This document shows, in pieces, positions 17,673 through 27,185 of a stretch of 64,000 nt of DNA (its first letter is position 1; every line of letters begins with the position of its first letter). The notes beneath the pieces were generated by a model that did no database searches, was not told the DNA's origin, and saw only the letters and a program-made list of their open reading frames with translations. The stretch comes from Nostoc sp. ATCC 43529 (GTDB lineage Bacteria > Cyanobacteriota > Cyanobacteriia > Cyanobacteriales > Nostocaceae). Both the position numbers and the translations under genes were made by a program. The stretch covers positions 16,236 through 80,235 of the forward strand of contig LWTK01000056.1 in NCBI GenBank assembly GCA_003326205.1, written 5' to 3'.

Positions 17673-18458
17673 TTATATCGACAAACCGAATAATTTACAC
17701 GCATTTTCGGTGGTAGCTTTGGCGATCGCCTCCACTTTTTCCTGACGCACTTTCGCTACGTGGTCTGCTACATAACGAACGTAAGCTGGTTCGTTGCGCT
17801 TCTCGCCGCGTTTGGGAACTGGAGCTAAAAAAGGGCAATCTGTTTCAATCAACAGCCGATCGCTACTTACCATCGCTGCTGACGATTGGATATCTTTAGC
17901 GTTTTTGAACGTTACTGTTCCGCTAAAGCTGATGTAAAAGCCCAAGTCGAGAAACCATTGGGTTTGTTCTGGCGTTCCTCCCCAGCAATGCATGACACCG
18001 CGCACTCTTTCTCCTTTTAGCGATCGCCATTTTTGCAATACTTCTCTGGTTTCGGCAGCAGCATCGCGGCAGTGGATAATCACTGGTAAGTCGAGTTCAG
18101 ATGCGATCGCTAACTGCGACTCAAACACCATGTACTGTTGCTGATAGTTATCAGCTTTATAAAAATCCAGCCCCATTTCCCCAATTGCTACCACATTTGA
18201 GTCCGAACTCGCCACAGATTTGATTTTATCGGCTGTGTCGCTATTCCATCTATCGGCGTCTAAAGGATGCAATCCTACAGCAAAGCTGATTTCCGGAAAC
18301 TCATGCGCTATGGACTGAATGCTGGAAAACTCCTCAGGGTGAACACAAGAATGAACTAAACGTACTACACCTGCTTGCTGCCACCGCGATCGCACTGCTG
18401 CTAAATCGGGCTGGAAATTCTCAAAGTTGAGATGTACGTGCGTATCTATCAGTTGCAT
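17673..18458 (-). CDS. tatD: TatD-family metal-dependent hydrolase
   Basis: 261-residue TIM-barrel amidohydrolase of the TatD DNase family. Metal ligands are visible: THVHL (residues 5-9), IGEMGLDFY, VIIHCRDA, MHCWGG and ETDCPFLAPVP. TatD proteins act as 3'-5' nucleases and are linked to DNA repair or RNA quality control; the in vivo role here is unknown. The frame extends 37 codons upstream, but that stretch is encoded by a direct repeat (see 18464-18575) and is not typical, so the ATG at 18458 (MQLIDTHVHL) was chosen. The gene lies between rpsT and rpoB on the same strand, an order common in cyanobacteria. Confidence 0.93.
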   Translation of the reverse strand: MQLIDTHVHLNFENFQPDLAAVRSRWQQAGVVRLVHSCVHPEEFSSIQSIAHEFPEISFAVGLHPLDADRWNSDTADKIKSVASSDSNVVAIGEMGLDFYKADNYQQQYMVFESQLAIASELDLPVIIHCRDAAAETREVLQKWRSLKGERVRGVMHCWGGTPEQTQWFLDLGFYISFSGTVTFKNAKDIQSSAAMVSSDRLLIETDCPFLAPVPKRGEKRNEPAYVRYVADHVAKVRQEKVEAIAKATTENACKLFGLSI

Positions 18459-18463
18459 CGTTT

Positions 18464-18575
18464 GTCCTTTGTCTTTTGTTACAAAGTTCTGTTGCCTTTG
18501 GCTTTGCCGCAGGCATCCAAGGAACCCTTGGCTCAGACTTTGCGCTTTGTCCTTCGTCTTTTGTGACAAAGTTCT
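18464..18575. repeat. 27-bp direct repeat upstream of tatD
   Basis: GTCCTT(T/C)GTCTTTTGT(T/G)ACAAAGTTCT occurs at 18464-18490 and again at 18549-18575, flanking a palindromic stretch. The repeat makes the upstream extension of the tatD frame look like an artefact. Confidence 0.6.
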
Positions 18576-18703
18576 ACATTTCAGGAAGCCTTAGCTTAAG
18601 TCAGGCTTGCACAAGTTTCTTAACCCATCCAAGCAACTGGCTCGACTTTTGCACTCAATCCTTTATCCTCTTTGACAAATGACTAAGGACAAATGACTAA
18701 TAA

Positions 18704-19006
18704 TTACTCAGCTGTTTGTGTGAGGGGTTTTAGCTTGGTTGCCAATTTTGACTTTTTTCTTGCCCCATTATTAGGGTGAAGCACACCCCTTTTTACTGCT
18801 TTATCGATTTTGCTATAAGCCTCAGATAACTTCGACTCCACTTCTTGTTTTAATTCTGGGGTAGGATTAGCTGCATAGACAGTTACAGCATTTAAGTATT
18901 TCTTCATCAGCGTCTTCACAGCTGATTTGTAAGATTTATTACGCAGTCGGTTGCGTTCTGCGATTTCGGCACGCTTGAGAGCAGACTTTGTATTCGCCAC
19001 AGTCAA
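18704..19006 (-). CDS. rpsT: 30S ribosomal protein S20
   Basis: 100 residues, highly basic. The N-terminus MTVANTKSALKRAEIAERNRLRNKSYK and the block LMKKYLNAV match S20, which binds 16S rRNA in the body of the small subunit. The C-terminal KAVKRGVLHPNNGARKKSKL is also typical. The ATG at 19006 gives a slightly long MTV- start, and no better internal start exists. A spacer of about 245 bp separates it from tatD. Confidence 0.96.
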   Translation of the reverse strand: MTVANTKSALKRAEIAERNRLRNKSYKSAVKTLMKKYLNAVTVYAANPTPELKQEVESKLSEAYSKIDKAVKRGVLHPNNGARKKSKLATKLKPLTQTAE

Positions 19007-20073
19007 TTCCAGAAACTAATACTAATATGTACACACACTACTAGATTTACTAATATAGCATCCAAATTGCCAATGTTAGAATTTCTCAAAAAAATTATGC
19101 CATTGGGTACTAGAGAAAGGGGAAGTCAGGGGCAGAGGTAAAAGGTTAGAGAAGCGAATAATAACTCATCAGTCCACAGAAGCCAGTGCGTTGGATGAAT
19201 TAAGAGACTTGTACTCCTTGAGAGAACTCGTTCCCTCAAAAAGGGTTCCCGCAAGCTAGGGTAAATTGATGTAAACTTAAGCTAAAACACTCAATTGAGC
19301 GTGGTTTTACATCCCCCAACCTCCAATCATTGAGGGCAAAAGATTCTAGTTTCCCAATCCTTGGGTGGTTAGGGCAGATCTCAAATCTAGGTAGTACATC
19401 GAAAAATTTTGAAATCTTTATCAGACTCAGCTTTCATGTTAAGTTGACACCAATGGGTAGGGTAGCAACTGGCTCTCAAGAGTCAGCGCTCCCAGCGCTC
19501 AATGACTAATTCAGTGTGCCGCCAATTAAGTAAATACGTTAAAATAAATTCTATGAATAAAATGGTCACCCTAACTCACCACCTGATCGAGCATTGTGAT
19601 TGCCTATGTCATCTGTCCTTAAAGCAGACAGACAATCAAAGGTAAAGAACTGTAATAGAGCTAAATTTCACCGACTTTCCAGTATAGAACCGATGTTTAG
19701 TTTCTGTACACATGTTAACTACTAAAAGTTAAGATTAAGTAAAAGTTATAATCAGACCCTACCCTCCTGTAAATCTAGGGGATTGGATGTGCAATCACAC
19801 GACCTTTACCTATTTTTAGGAGTTAGGGTAAGGGTACAAGGATAGTGGGAAATGGCACGCCCCCTTCCTACTGATCGCCAATTCAGGCAGATTCAGATCC
19901 AGCAATCAAGTTGCCTTTTCAAGTAAACCATGTGCTGGCAACCTTAGGAGTATCAAAAAAATCCAGGTTAAGCTAGAGAAGAGAATTAGAGTCAGCTTCC
20001 AAACCCCGGTGGGTGAAAAGCTTTTCCTAAATCTCAGGTGGCAATATTATAATTTTGGCATTGTCCTTACTCC
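19007..20073. other. 1.07-kb gene-free interval between rpsT and hisD
   Basis: Divergent genes are separated by a long stretch with no convincing ORF and no recognisable tRNA. The segment about 19190-19400 is rich in short complementary blocks (CCCTC/AGGG, ACTCAATTGAG, GGTTTTACATCCCCC) and looks like structured RNA or the relic of a mobile element. The segment 19460-19510 holds GGCTCTCAAGAGTC and AGCGCTCCCAGCGCTC palindromes. Promoters for both genes must lie here. It was not assigned to any family. Confidence 0.4.
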
Positions 20074-21375
20074 ATGCTGCGAATCATTACTCAGCAGGCA
20101 GACGTTAGAGCAGAACTACAACGAATCTGCGATCGCACCCATGACGAACAGGTGCCCAACAAAGAAGCAACGGTGCGGGAAGTTTTGCAAGCAGTCAAGC
20201 GCCAAGGCGACAAAGCTGTACTGCATTACACCGCCGAATTTGACAAACAAACCCTCAAGCCAGAAGAACTCCGTGTTACAGGCTCGGAACTAGATGCAGC
20301 TTATCAACAGGTGTCAAAGGAGTTGATGGGGGCAATTCGGCTAGCTTGCCGCCAAATTGAAGCATTTCATCGTCAGCGAGTCCCGAAAAGCTGGGTACAC
20401 TTTGGCGATGATGAAGTGGTACTGGGCAAACGCTACACCCCGGTAGACCGAGCGGGGTTGTATGTGCCTGGTGGTCGCGCTGCCTATCCCAGTACAGTGC
20501 TGATGAATGCAATTCCGGCTCATGTTGCTGCTGTACCTCGCATAGTGATGGTAACGCCACCAGGCCCAGGAGGTGCAATTAACCCAGCAGTTTTGGTAGC
20601 TGCTCAAGAAGCAGGGGTACAAGAAATTTATCGCGTTGGTGGGGCACAAGCGATCGCCGCTTTAGCCTATGGCACAGAAACAATTCCAAAAGTGAATGTC
20701 ATTACTGGCCCTGGTAACATTTATGTCACCCTAGCGAAAAAACTTGTCTACGGCACAGTTGGTATTGATTCTTTGGCAGGCCCTAGCGAAGTGCTGGTGA
20801 TTGCCGATGAAACCGCAAATCCAGTGCATGTAGCTGCTGACTTATTAGCCCAAGCCGAACACGATCCAATGGCGGCAGCTATTTTGCTGACAACGGATGC
20901 TGCTTTGGCGAAGAACGTGCAGGTAGCTTTGGAAAGACAGCTAGTGGATCATCCACGGCGAATAGACACAGAAAAAGCAATCGCTCACTACGGCTTGATT
21001 ATCGTTGTGGAATCTTTAACAGCAGCAGCAGAACTCTCCAACGAATTTGCCCCGGAACACCTAGAATTAGAAGTTAAAGACCCTTGGGCACTCTTACCAC
21101 AGATTCGCCATGCTGGAGCAATCTTTTTGGGTTATTCTACACCAGAAGCTGTAGGGGACTATTTGGCAGGTCCTAATCATACCTTGCCGACTTCAGGTGC
21201 CGCCCGCTATGCTTCGGCGTTGGGGGTTGAAACTTTCCTCAAACACTCTAGTATTATTCAATACTCACAAACTGCACTGGAAAATATGGCTAGTGCCATT
21301 GATGTCCTAGCAACAGCAGAGGGCTTACCTTCTCATGCTGATTCAGTACGACGCCGAATTAAGCTAGAAGAGTGA
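20074..21375 (+). CDS. hisD: histidinol dehydrogenase
   Basis: 433-residue zinc enzyme that oxidises L-histidinol to L-histidine in two NAD-dependent steps, the last reactions of histidine synthesis. Family blocks are present: GLYVPGGRAAYPSTVLM, RVGGAQAIAALAYGTETIP, VITGPGNIYV, AGPSEVLVIADE, LLAQAEHDP (zinc-ligand region) and GPNHTLPTSGAARY. The length is normal. The ATG at 20074 is the natural start. The gene stands alone, as is usual for his genes in cyanobacteria. Confidence 0.97.
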   Translation: MLRIITQQADVRAELQRICDRTHDEQVPNKEATVREVLQAVKRQGDKAVLHYTAEFDKQTLKPEELRVTGSELDAAYQQVSKELMGAIRLACRQIEAFHRQRVPKSWVHFGDDEVVLGKRYTPVDRAGLYVPGGRAAYPSTVLMNAIPAHVAAVPRIVMVTPPGPGGAINPAVLVAAQEAGVQEIYRVGGAQAIAALAYGTETIPKVNVITGPGNIYVTLAKKLVYGTVGIDSLAGPSEVLVIADETANPVHVAADLLAQAEHDPMAAAILLTTDAALAKNVQVALERQLVDHPRRIDTEKAIAHYGLIIVVESLTAAAELSNEFAPEHLELEVKDPWALLPQIRHAGAIFLGYSTPEAVGDYLAGPNHTLPTSGAARYASALGVETFLKHSSIIQYSQTALENMASAIDVLATAEGLPSHADSVRRRIKLEE

Positions 21376-21943
21376 TTCGGAATGCTTAATTTTTTCTGGG
21401 CTTCAAACTAAAACTTTGGGCAGCGATCCTACGGTGAGCTACGCTAACGCACAACATTAGCTACCCTGCCTTTCATTGGTGATGGCAGTTGCAGCAAAAG
21501 TTGGGCATTAGCGATCGCCAGTTCCTAAGGATAAAGTTGTCACTCAAACTCAATTGTTAGATAAAACTAGACAAGGATGAATGTTTTGTCTTAGACAAAA
21601 CTTGTTAAACTTGTGATAACGCAAAAAGCAAGCGAAAAAACTAAGGCTTGAGAAGCTGTACAAAACTTTTCAGAGTAGTCCTGCCTGTTGCATGGTAGTC
21701 GAGAAAACCAGAGATTTTAATAGGACTGAAAATAAGGGATTAAAGTATCAAAGTTTCTCAATTCTCCAAACATACAACCTGAAATGGGATAAATTCTATC
21801 CGATTTTTAGTCTGAGGGCTGGTGAGTTATGACACTGCTAACATGAAGCAGGAGGTAATCAGGAGAAAGTTAAAGAGTCTTTTTAACTCTGTTTAACTTT
21901 GCCTAAGTTCGTAGAACGGTTTACTCTTTAGGAGACGATAGGG
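21376..21943. other. intergenic region hisD-usp
   Basis: No gene in 568 bases. A short palindromic repeat (CTACGGTGAGCTACGCTAACGCAC) is near 21430 and a HIP1 site near 21510. The sequence before 21944 carries AGGAG at 21930-21934, the ribosome-binding site for the stress-protein gene. Confidence 0.6.
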
Positions 21944-22369
21944 GTGCTAAATACTGTTTTGGTAGCTCTGGACGGTTCGGAAATAGCAGAACGAGTAATC
22001 CAGACTTTAGATGATTTGGCTTTTTCCGAAGACGCCAGGGTTATTCTTTGCCATGTATTTCCCACACCAGAGTCAGAGATCGAACTACCTGCGGATCGTC
22101 CTCAGTCAGAGTCCCCAACGTTTTCTTATTTTCATATTGAAAAACAACTGCAATCTTATCAGGAAAAATTATCAGTTAAAAGTGAGTTAGAACTGGTAAC
22201 AGGCGATCCTGCTGAAGAGATTATTCGCCTTGCCAACATATATAAAGCTGAATTGATCGTAATTGGCAGTCGTGGATTGATGGGAATGAAGCGAATAGTT
22301 CAGGGTTCTGTTAGCAGTCAAGTTGTGGAAGAAGCTAATTGTTCAGTATTAGTCATAAAACCAAGGTAA
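21944..22369 (+). CDS. universal stress protein (UspA family)
   Basis: 141-residue cytoplasmic protein of the Usp alpha/beta fold. It starts LNTVLVALDGSEIAERV and ends with the nucleotide-binding motif GSRGLMGMKRIVQGSVSSQV, which fits G-x2-G-x9-G-S, so an ATP-binding member is likely. The start codon is GTG at 21944, supported by AGGAG ten bases upstream. Targets are unknown. The following gene fragment begins only 19 bases later, but the two need not be functionally linked. Confidence 0.9.
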   Translation: MLNTVLVALDGSEIAERVIQTLDDLAFSEDARVILCHVFPTPESEIELPADRPQSESPTFSYFHIEKQLQSYQEKLSVKSELELVTGDPAEEIIRLANIYKAELIVIGSRGLMGMKRIVQGSVSSQVVEEANCSVLVIKPR

Positions 22370-22388
22370 CAACTTGCAAGGGTTAGTA

Positions 22389-22640
22389 ATGACTATAACC
22401 ACCCCAAAACTAACCTTTGAGGAATACCTGAAATATGATGATGGTACTGACAAGCTCTGTAAATTTGTCGATGGAGAGTTGGTATTGATAGCAGAATCAA
22501 CTGGATTTCATGAAGAAATAGTGGATTTTTTCGCAGATGAATTCAAAGCAGAAATCAAACGCTTGCAAATAGATTTGTTTGTGAAGCAAGAAATGGGATA
22601 CGAGGGTCTATTGCTCCACCTCAAATGTGCAATGGTCTGA
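22389..22640 (+). pseudogene. Uma2-family nuclease, truncated
   Basis: The first 83 codons resemble the N-terminal part of Uma2 (DUF820) proteins: MTITTPKLTFEEYLKYDDGTDK, VDGELV, then a helical segment to VKQEMGY. Similarity then ends and a TGA follows shortly. The catalytic PD-(D/E)xK part (VPDI, ...EVLS) is missing, so the product would be inactive. The family is abundant and often decayed in cyanobacteria. Confidence 0.7.
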
Positions 22641-23115
22641 TGATTCCTATTATTGGATTCGATTAAATATATATTCTTTTAGTCGCGATTAACTAATTCA
22701 AGCTATTGTTCGACGTTATACCAATTTTGTATGAAGTTGCATAGAATAATCAGTTTAAAACCCTTGCATCGCGTTGAGAGAACTTTTGCTTTGTTCGGTG
22801 TAGCCCAATATTAATGTTGTTGTCTTGAGTTTGGTTGAGGCGGTTGACACAACTCTAAGCGCTAGAAGCTGGCAAAACAATTATCATTTTATCGGCAAAA
22901 TTATTTATTCATGATGTGCGTGCTAGGGATGCGATCGCTCAAATTGCTCCTAACACAGAAATGGGGGAGATGAGGAAGAAAAGAGGACAAAAAGACAAGT
23001 AGAAAACTTCCAATAAATTTTCCTAAGAGTCCCCAATTCTCCTTGTTCTCAAATCTCTTTTGACGTTTTACGCGCCATAGCTAATGCCCTGTTTAGTCCA
23101 TAGCGAATTCCTAGT
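22641..23115. other. intergenic region, nothing recognised
   Basis: 475 bases without a supportable gene. A short stretch at 22865-22950 translates without stops (GKTIIILSAKLFIHDVRARD) and could be a decayed gene, but no family was recognised. Confidence 0.4.
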
Positions 23116-23559
23116 TCAACTTCTTTGGGTTGCTAAAAATTGACGCAAGCTCAATAAACTCAAAGTTTGCCCCAAATTTAACGGCAAAACAGAGACTCCT
23201 TCCAAGCGGGACTGCACCCAACCTTCTCCCCAGTACCATTCGTGAAAGCCGTCAATACCTCCTGAAAGCAGCAACCGCAGGCAATTCGATTTTATAACGT
23301 CCACTCGATGATGAATTGGGACTGGACCAGTCCAGGTAGTAAACTCAAATCCAGGAAGCAATTCTTCTGGCATTCCTGGCGCAAAGCGTTGCCCTAAAAG
23401 CCATTTTGCTAGTTGCGCCGGATGCACTAGACTGTCACGAATTGCATCTGTTGGAGCTTCGATTTCGATTCGCAGTTGGCTTTGTTGAAAATTACCCAGC
23501 ATTTTTCCAGGATTACCTAAAGGTGAGACATCACTATTTCTAATGTAGTCATTAGTCAT
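23116..23559 (-). CDS. SRPBCC-like (START-fold) protein
   Basis: 147-residue soluble protein. IEIEAPTDAIRDSLVHPAQLAKWLL, the middle strands and the W-rich end (FHEWYWGEGWVQSRLEG) have the layout of the SRPBCC/polyketide-cyclase-like fold, which holds hydrophobic ligands. The C-terminal segment (TLSLLSLRQFLA) would be the long closing helix. The function is unknown. An ATG 19 codons in (MLGNFQQSQLRIEI) is an alternative start that removes an odd N-terminus. Downstream neighbours are unrelated. Confidence 0.6.
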   Translation of the reverse strand: MTNDYIRNSDVSPLGNPGKMLGNFQQSQLRIEIEAPTDAIRDSLVHPAQLAKWLLGQRFAPGMPEELLPGFEFTTWTGPVPIHHRVDVIKSNCLRLLLSGGIDGFHEWYWGEGWVQSRLEGVSVLPLNLGQTLSLLSLRQFLATQRS

Positions 23560-23802
23560 TGAGAGTGTTGACTGTTGACTGAGGAGTTAACAGTTAGGAG
23601 TTAAGAATTATTCTCCTTGTCTCCCGAAGTTCTGATAGTCGCAAGCCTCCGCTCAGACTTCTCTCCTTGTCCCCTCTGTTCCCCGCACTCTCCACACTTC
23701 CAAATCCTCTGTCCCCATACCCCATACGCGACTAAGTTACTTTTCTACCAAGACAGAACCTAGAATAGAAAGGTGGACTTGTTAAGAAATGTAAGGTTAT
23801 TC

Positions 23803-24708
23803 ATGGCGGATCAGTTAATTCGTGCAACAGCAGCCGAAGGTGGGATTCGTGCGGTAGGCGTAATCACCACACGTTTAACAGAAGAAGCACGGGGGCGGCA
23901 TAAGCTTTCCTATGTAGCAACGGCAGCACTCGGAAGGACTATGGCGGCGGGCTTGTTGATGGCTTCTAGCATGAAGCGAACTGGATCGAGAGTAAATGTC
24001 AGAATCAAGGGTGATGGGCCTTTGGGTGGCATATTGGTAGATGCAGGTCTGGATGGCACAGTACGCGGATACGTGGCGAATCCATCTGTGGAATTACCTC
24101 CCAATGCCAAAGGTAAGCTAGATGTTGGCGGTGCAGTGGGTAACGGCTTCCTCTATGTTGTCCGAGATGTCGGTTATGGTTACCCTTACTCTAGTACTGT
24201 AGAACTAGTTTCTGGAGAAATTGGCGATGATGTCGCTCATTATCTGGTGAATTCCGAGCAAACTCCTTCTGCTCTAGTTTTGGGTGTGTTTGTGGGAGCA
24301 GGTGGAGTAACGGCTGCTGGAGGATTACTGGTACAAGTGTTACCCAAAGCTGCAAGAGATGAAGCCTTAGTAGAAAAGCTAGAATCACGGGTGGCTGCTT
24401 TAGCAGGTTTTACGCCACTGCTGCAAGCTGGGAAAACTTTACCTGAAATATTTAACGACTTGCTAGGAGATATGGGGCTAGTAATCTTTCCCGAAAGGCA
24501 GATGCTACGCTTTCACTGCGGTTGTTCTTTCGATCGCGTTTTGGGGGCACTCAAAATTTTGGGAGAAGCCGAACTCCAAGATATGATTATTAAAGATGAT
24601 GGTGCCGAAGCAACTTGCGATTTTTGCGGCAACGTTTATCAGGCAAGTAGCGACCATTTAGCTCAGCTAATTGCCGATTTGCAAGCTGAATCTACTATTT
24701 CAGGATAA
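23803..24708 (+). CDS. hslO: Hsp33 redox-regulated chaperone
   Basis: 301-residue cytoplasmic holdase, inactive when reduced with zinc bound and activated by oxidation. The N-terminus MADQLIRATAAEGGIRAVGV, the block KLSYVATAALGRTMAAGLLM and the C-terminal zinc site (CGC, then CDFC after about 30 residues) are all present, so the redox switch is intact. The frame extends ten codons upstream, but the ATG at 23803 begins the conserved sequence. The gene is followed after about 150 bp by the repeat-rich membrane protein. Confidence 0.96.
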   Translation: MADQLIRATAAEGGIRAVGVITTRLTEEARGRHKLSYVATAALGRTMAAGLLMASSMKRTGSRVNVRIKGDGPLGGILVDAGLDGTVRGYVANPSVELPPNAKGKLDVGGAVGNGFLYVVRDVGYGYPYSSTVELVSGEIGDDVAHYLVNSEQTPSALVLGVFVGAGGVTAAGGLLVQVLPKAARDEALVEKLESRVAALAGFTPLLQAGKTLPEIFNDLLGDMGLVIFPERQMLRFHCGCSFDRVLGALKILGEAELQDMIIKDDGAEATCDFCGNVYQASSDHLAQLIADLQAESTISG

Positions 24709-24861
24709 AGTATAAAACACCACTGAAGTTTGAGAGTTTTAATGGTATCTGTGGAGAGAGGTAATCGAAAAAGTAGCTTTTTAATTATGACAAAGTTACT
24801 ATGGCAACAATGGAATTATCGATTTAAAACAGAAAGCTATTCAATTATTTTGGTGTGAGAG

Positions 24862-26928
24862 ATGACAGAACGGGATATTCCAGACAGTTGGTCAGGAGCC
24901 AGAGCAAGAGAGCCAGATCAAAATACCAGATTATCCCGAACAGAGCAATTCGGCGAAACTCAACCACTTGATGTCCCAGGTACTGGTTCTAGCTCTAAGT
25001 CAGTGAAGCGGCGAAAAAAAAACAATTCCCTTGGCAAAGATAGTCATTCACAAGAAACTACCCAAGCCAGTAAAAGTTCTTGGAAATTGCCACGCTGGAT
25101 GAAAAGTTGGATATTCTGGTCGTTACTGCTAACTTTGATTCCTGGTAGCGTGGCATTCTTAGCAACAGCAATGCTGCTGAAGTTACCAGCGGCCCCAAAT
25201 TGCCCATCGATTTTCTGGCCTCTAGCTAGTGCCTCAGTGCGGTTACACTGCGCTCAATTGGCAGCTTCTAAAAATACGGTGAATGACCTGCTGCAAGCCA
25301 TCTCTCTGGTGAATGAATTACCAGAAAATCACCCTTTACATGCAGAAATTAATCGTTTTACAGAAGAATGGTCGCGGGATATTTTGCAGTTAGCCGATCG
25401 CAGTTTCCAAACAGGAAATTTAGAAGAAGCGATCGCTACTGCTCGTAAGATACCAGAAGATCTGGCGGCTTATAAATTAGTAGACGAGCAAATTGACAAA
25501 TGGCAAACAACTTGGTCGAAGGCAGAAGGCATTTACAACAATGCGATCGCTGAAGTCAGGGAAAGACGCTGGCAATCGGCGTTCATGCTCTCAGCTAGAA
25601 TGTTACGCGTAGACAATCAATACTGGGCGAGTACTAAATACGACCAATTGAATAAACTCATCGCCACAGCCCGCGAAGATGGCGATAAGTTAGGAAAAGC
25701 CGAAATTTTAGCAAGAAGCCAAGTTGTTGATAATTTACTAGAAGCTATCAAGCTAGCCGAGTCCATCGGCCAGGAAAGTTATCTTTACCAAAAAGCTCAG
25801 GAGGCAGTTCCGGCATTTGGACGTAAAATGCTGGAGTTGGCACAGGCGAAGTTAGATAAGCAAGATGCTGATGAAGCACTGGATATTGCTAGACAAATTC
25901 CTGAAAGTGCCAAGCTACAAGCCGAAACAGATGACTTTATCGCCATAGCTGACGCTAAAAGAAGTGCTTGGTTAGGTAATATTTCTGGTTTAGAAGCAGC
26001 CATCGCCCAAGCACAACAAATCGATCCTTCAAGACCAGTATATGAAGAAGCACAGCAGTTAATTGCTCGTTGGCAGTTGGAAATTGAAGATGTTGCCCAT
26101 CTGGAAAAAGCGAGAGTATTGGCTAGCCAAGGAACAGTCAATAATTTAACAGCAGCGATCGCTCAAGTGCAACTCATCCCTGCTAGTAACCCCAGAGGCA
26201 CAGAAGCGAGGGAAGAAATGAGTCGTTGGCGTGCCCAAGTAGAGACAATCGAAGACCAACCTTACTTAGAACGCGCCGAACAGATAGCAATATTTGACGA
26301 TATTAACTCATTACAAGCCGCGATCGATCAAGCTAGCCAAATCCGTAGAGGCCGTGCATTATACTCAGAAGCACGCAGAAAAATTCGCACTTGGGCAGCA
26401 AAAATTCAGCGAATCGAAGACCAACCCTACTTAGATCAAGCACGAGAACTGGCTTTAAGTGGAAACCTCCCCGCCGCCATTAGCGCAGCAGGGCAAATTG
26501 CATCGTCAGGAAGGGCACTTGCTGGTGAAGCGCAAGCTGCTATTGATGATTGGCAAAGGCAAATTAGCACCAGAGAAACCTGGAGAAAAGCCCAGGAAAC
26601 TGCGGTGGCTGGTACCCCAGAAGCCTTGGCTGAGGCAATAAGGTTAGCAGATCGAGTTTCAAATAATAGCATCTTACGCATGGATGCCAATCTCGCCATT
26701 GACCAATGGAGTCAGCAATTATTAGACATAGCACGTACTCAAGGTCAGTCTGATATTCCCAGAGGTATTCAGATTGCCAAGTCCATTCCCCGCGGTAGTG
26801 CGGCTTACAATGCAGCACAAGACCAAATTAGAACTTGGCAGGAATTTCTCAATCCTCCTCGACAAGAACCTTCGCCACCACTGGAGTCTCCAGAATCGTC
26901 GCCATCAACGACTATTATTGGTCAATGA
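24862..26928 (+). CDS. membrane-anchored helical-repeat protein, function unknown
   Basis: 688 residues. A polar N-terminal tail of about 85 residues is followed by one transmembrane segment (about 88-112) and a long region of repeats, each about 60-70 residues, with a pattern like A-I-x2-A-x2-I...Y-x2-A-x4-I-x2-W, as in ALYSEARRKIRTWAAKIQ and AYNAAQDQIRTWQEFL. These look like TPR-related helix pairs. The C-terminus is Pro/Ser-rich. Such layouts serve as scaffolds on the membrane, but nothing identifies the partner. Related cyanobacterial proteins are sometimes labelled chromosome-segregation ATPases; no Walker motif is visible here, so that name is not supported. Confidence 0.75.
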   Translation: MTERDIPDSWSGARAREPDQNTRLSRTEQFGETQPLDVPGTGSSSKSVKRRKKNNSLGKDSHSQETTQASKSSWKLPRWMKSWIFWSLLLTLIPGSVAFLATAMLLKLPAAPNCPSIFWPLASASVRLHCAQLAASKNTVNDLLQAISLVNELPENHPLHAEINRFTEEWSRDILQLADRSFQTGNLEEAIATARKIPEDLAAYKLVDEQIDKWQTTWSKAEGIYNNAIAEVRERRWQSAFMLSARMLRVDNQYWASTKYDQLNKLIATAREDGDKLGKAEILARSQVVDNLLEAIKLAESIGQESYLYQKAQEAVPAFGRKMLELAQAKLDKQDADEALDIARQIPESAKLQAETDDFIAIADAKRSAWLGNISGLEAAIAQAQQIDPSRPVYEEAQQLIARWQLEIEDVAHLEKARVLASQGTVNNLTAAIAQVQLIPASNPRGTEAREEMSRWRAQVETIEDQPYLERAEQIAIFDDINSLQAAIDQASQIRRGRALYSEARRKIRTWAAKIQRIEDQPYLDQARELALSGNLPAAISAAGQIASSGRALAGEAQAAIDDWQRQISTRETWRKAQETAVAGTPEALAEAIRLADRVSNNSILRMDANLAIDQWSQQLLDIARTQGQSDIPRGIQIAKSIPRGSAAYNAAQDQIRTWQEFLNPPRQEPSPPLESPESSPSTTIIGQ

Positions 26929-26993
26929 TAGGCAATAGGTTTGAAAGCCTCTTGAGTTCAGAAACACTTTCTCAAGGGATATTAGGGAACAGT

Positions 26994-27165
26994 GAGCAGG
27001 GGAAAAGGTTAAAGGGAAAAGGGAAAAGGAATAAATTTAATCTTTCCCCTTTTCCCCTTACCCCTTTCCCTTTCCCCATACCCTGCTTGCCCCATGCACA
27101 CTTGCCCTGACCGTAGCCGTACCCCTACGGGGAAGCAAGCTACGCGTAGCGTCTCGCTCCAGAAG
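26994..27165. repeat. imperfect inverted repeat and palindromic repeat
   Basis: A purine-rich arm (AAAGGGAAAAGGGAAAAGG, about 27009-27028) faces a pyrimidine-rich arm (CCCCTTTTCCCCTTACCCC, about 27046-27064). A palindromic block follows (CGTACCCCTACGGGG, GCTACGCGTAGC). It sits between convergent genes and could help end transcription. Confidence 0.5.
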
Positions 27166-27185
27166 GGATGCCCAATTTTCAATGC

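Noticed and set aside
18459..18569. N-terminal extension of TatD
   Set aside because: The extension is encoded by a 27-bp direct repeat and does not resemble TatD; the ATG at 18458 begins the conserved sequence.
22865..22950. Possible decayed gene (GKTIIILSAKLFIHDVRARD)
   Set aside because: The stretch is too short, has stops on both sides and matches no family that can be named.
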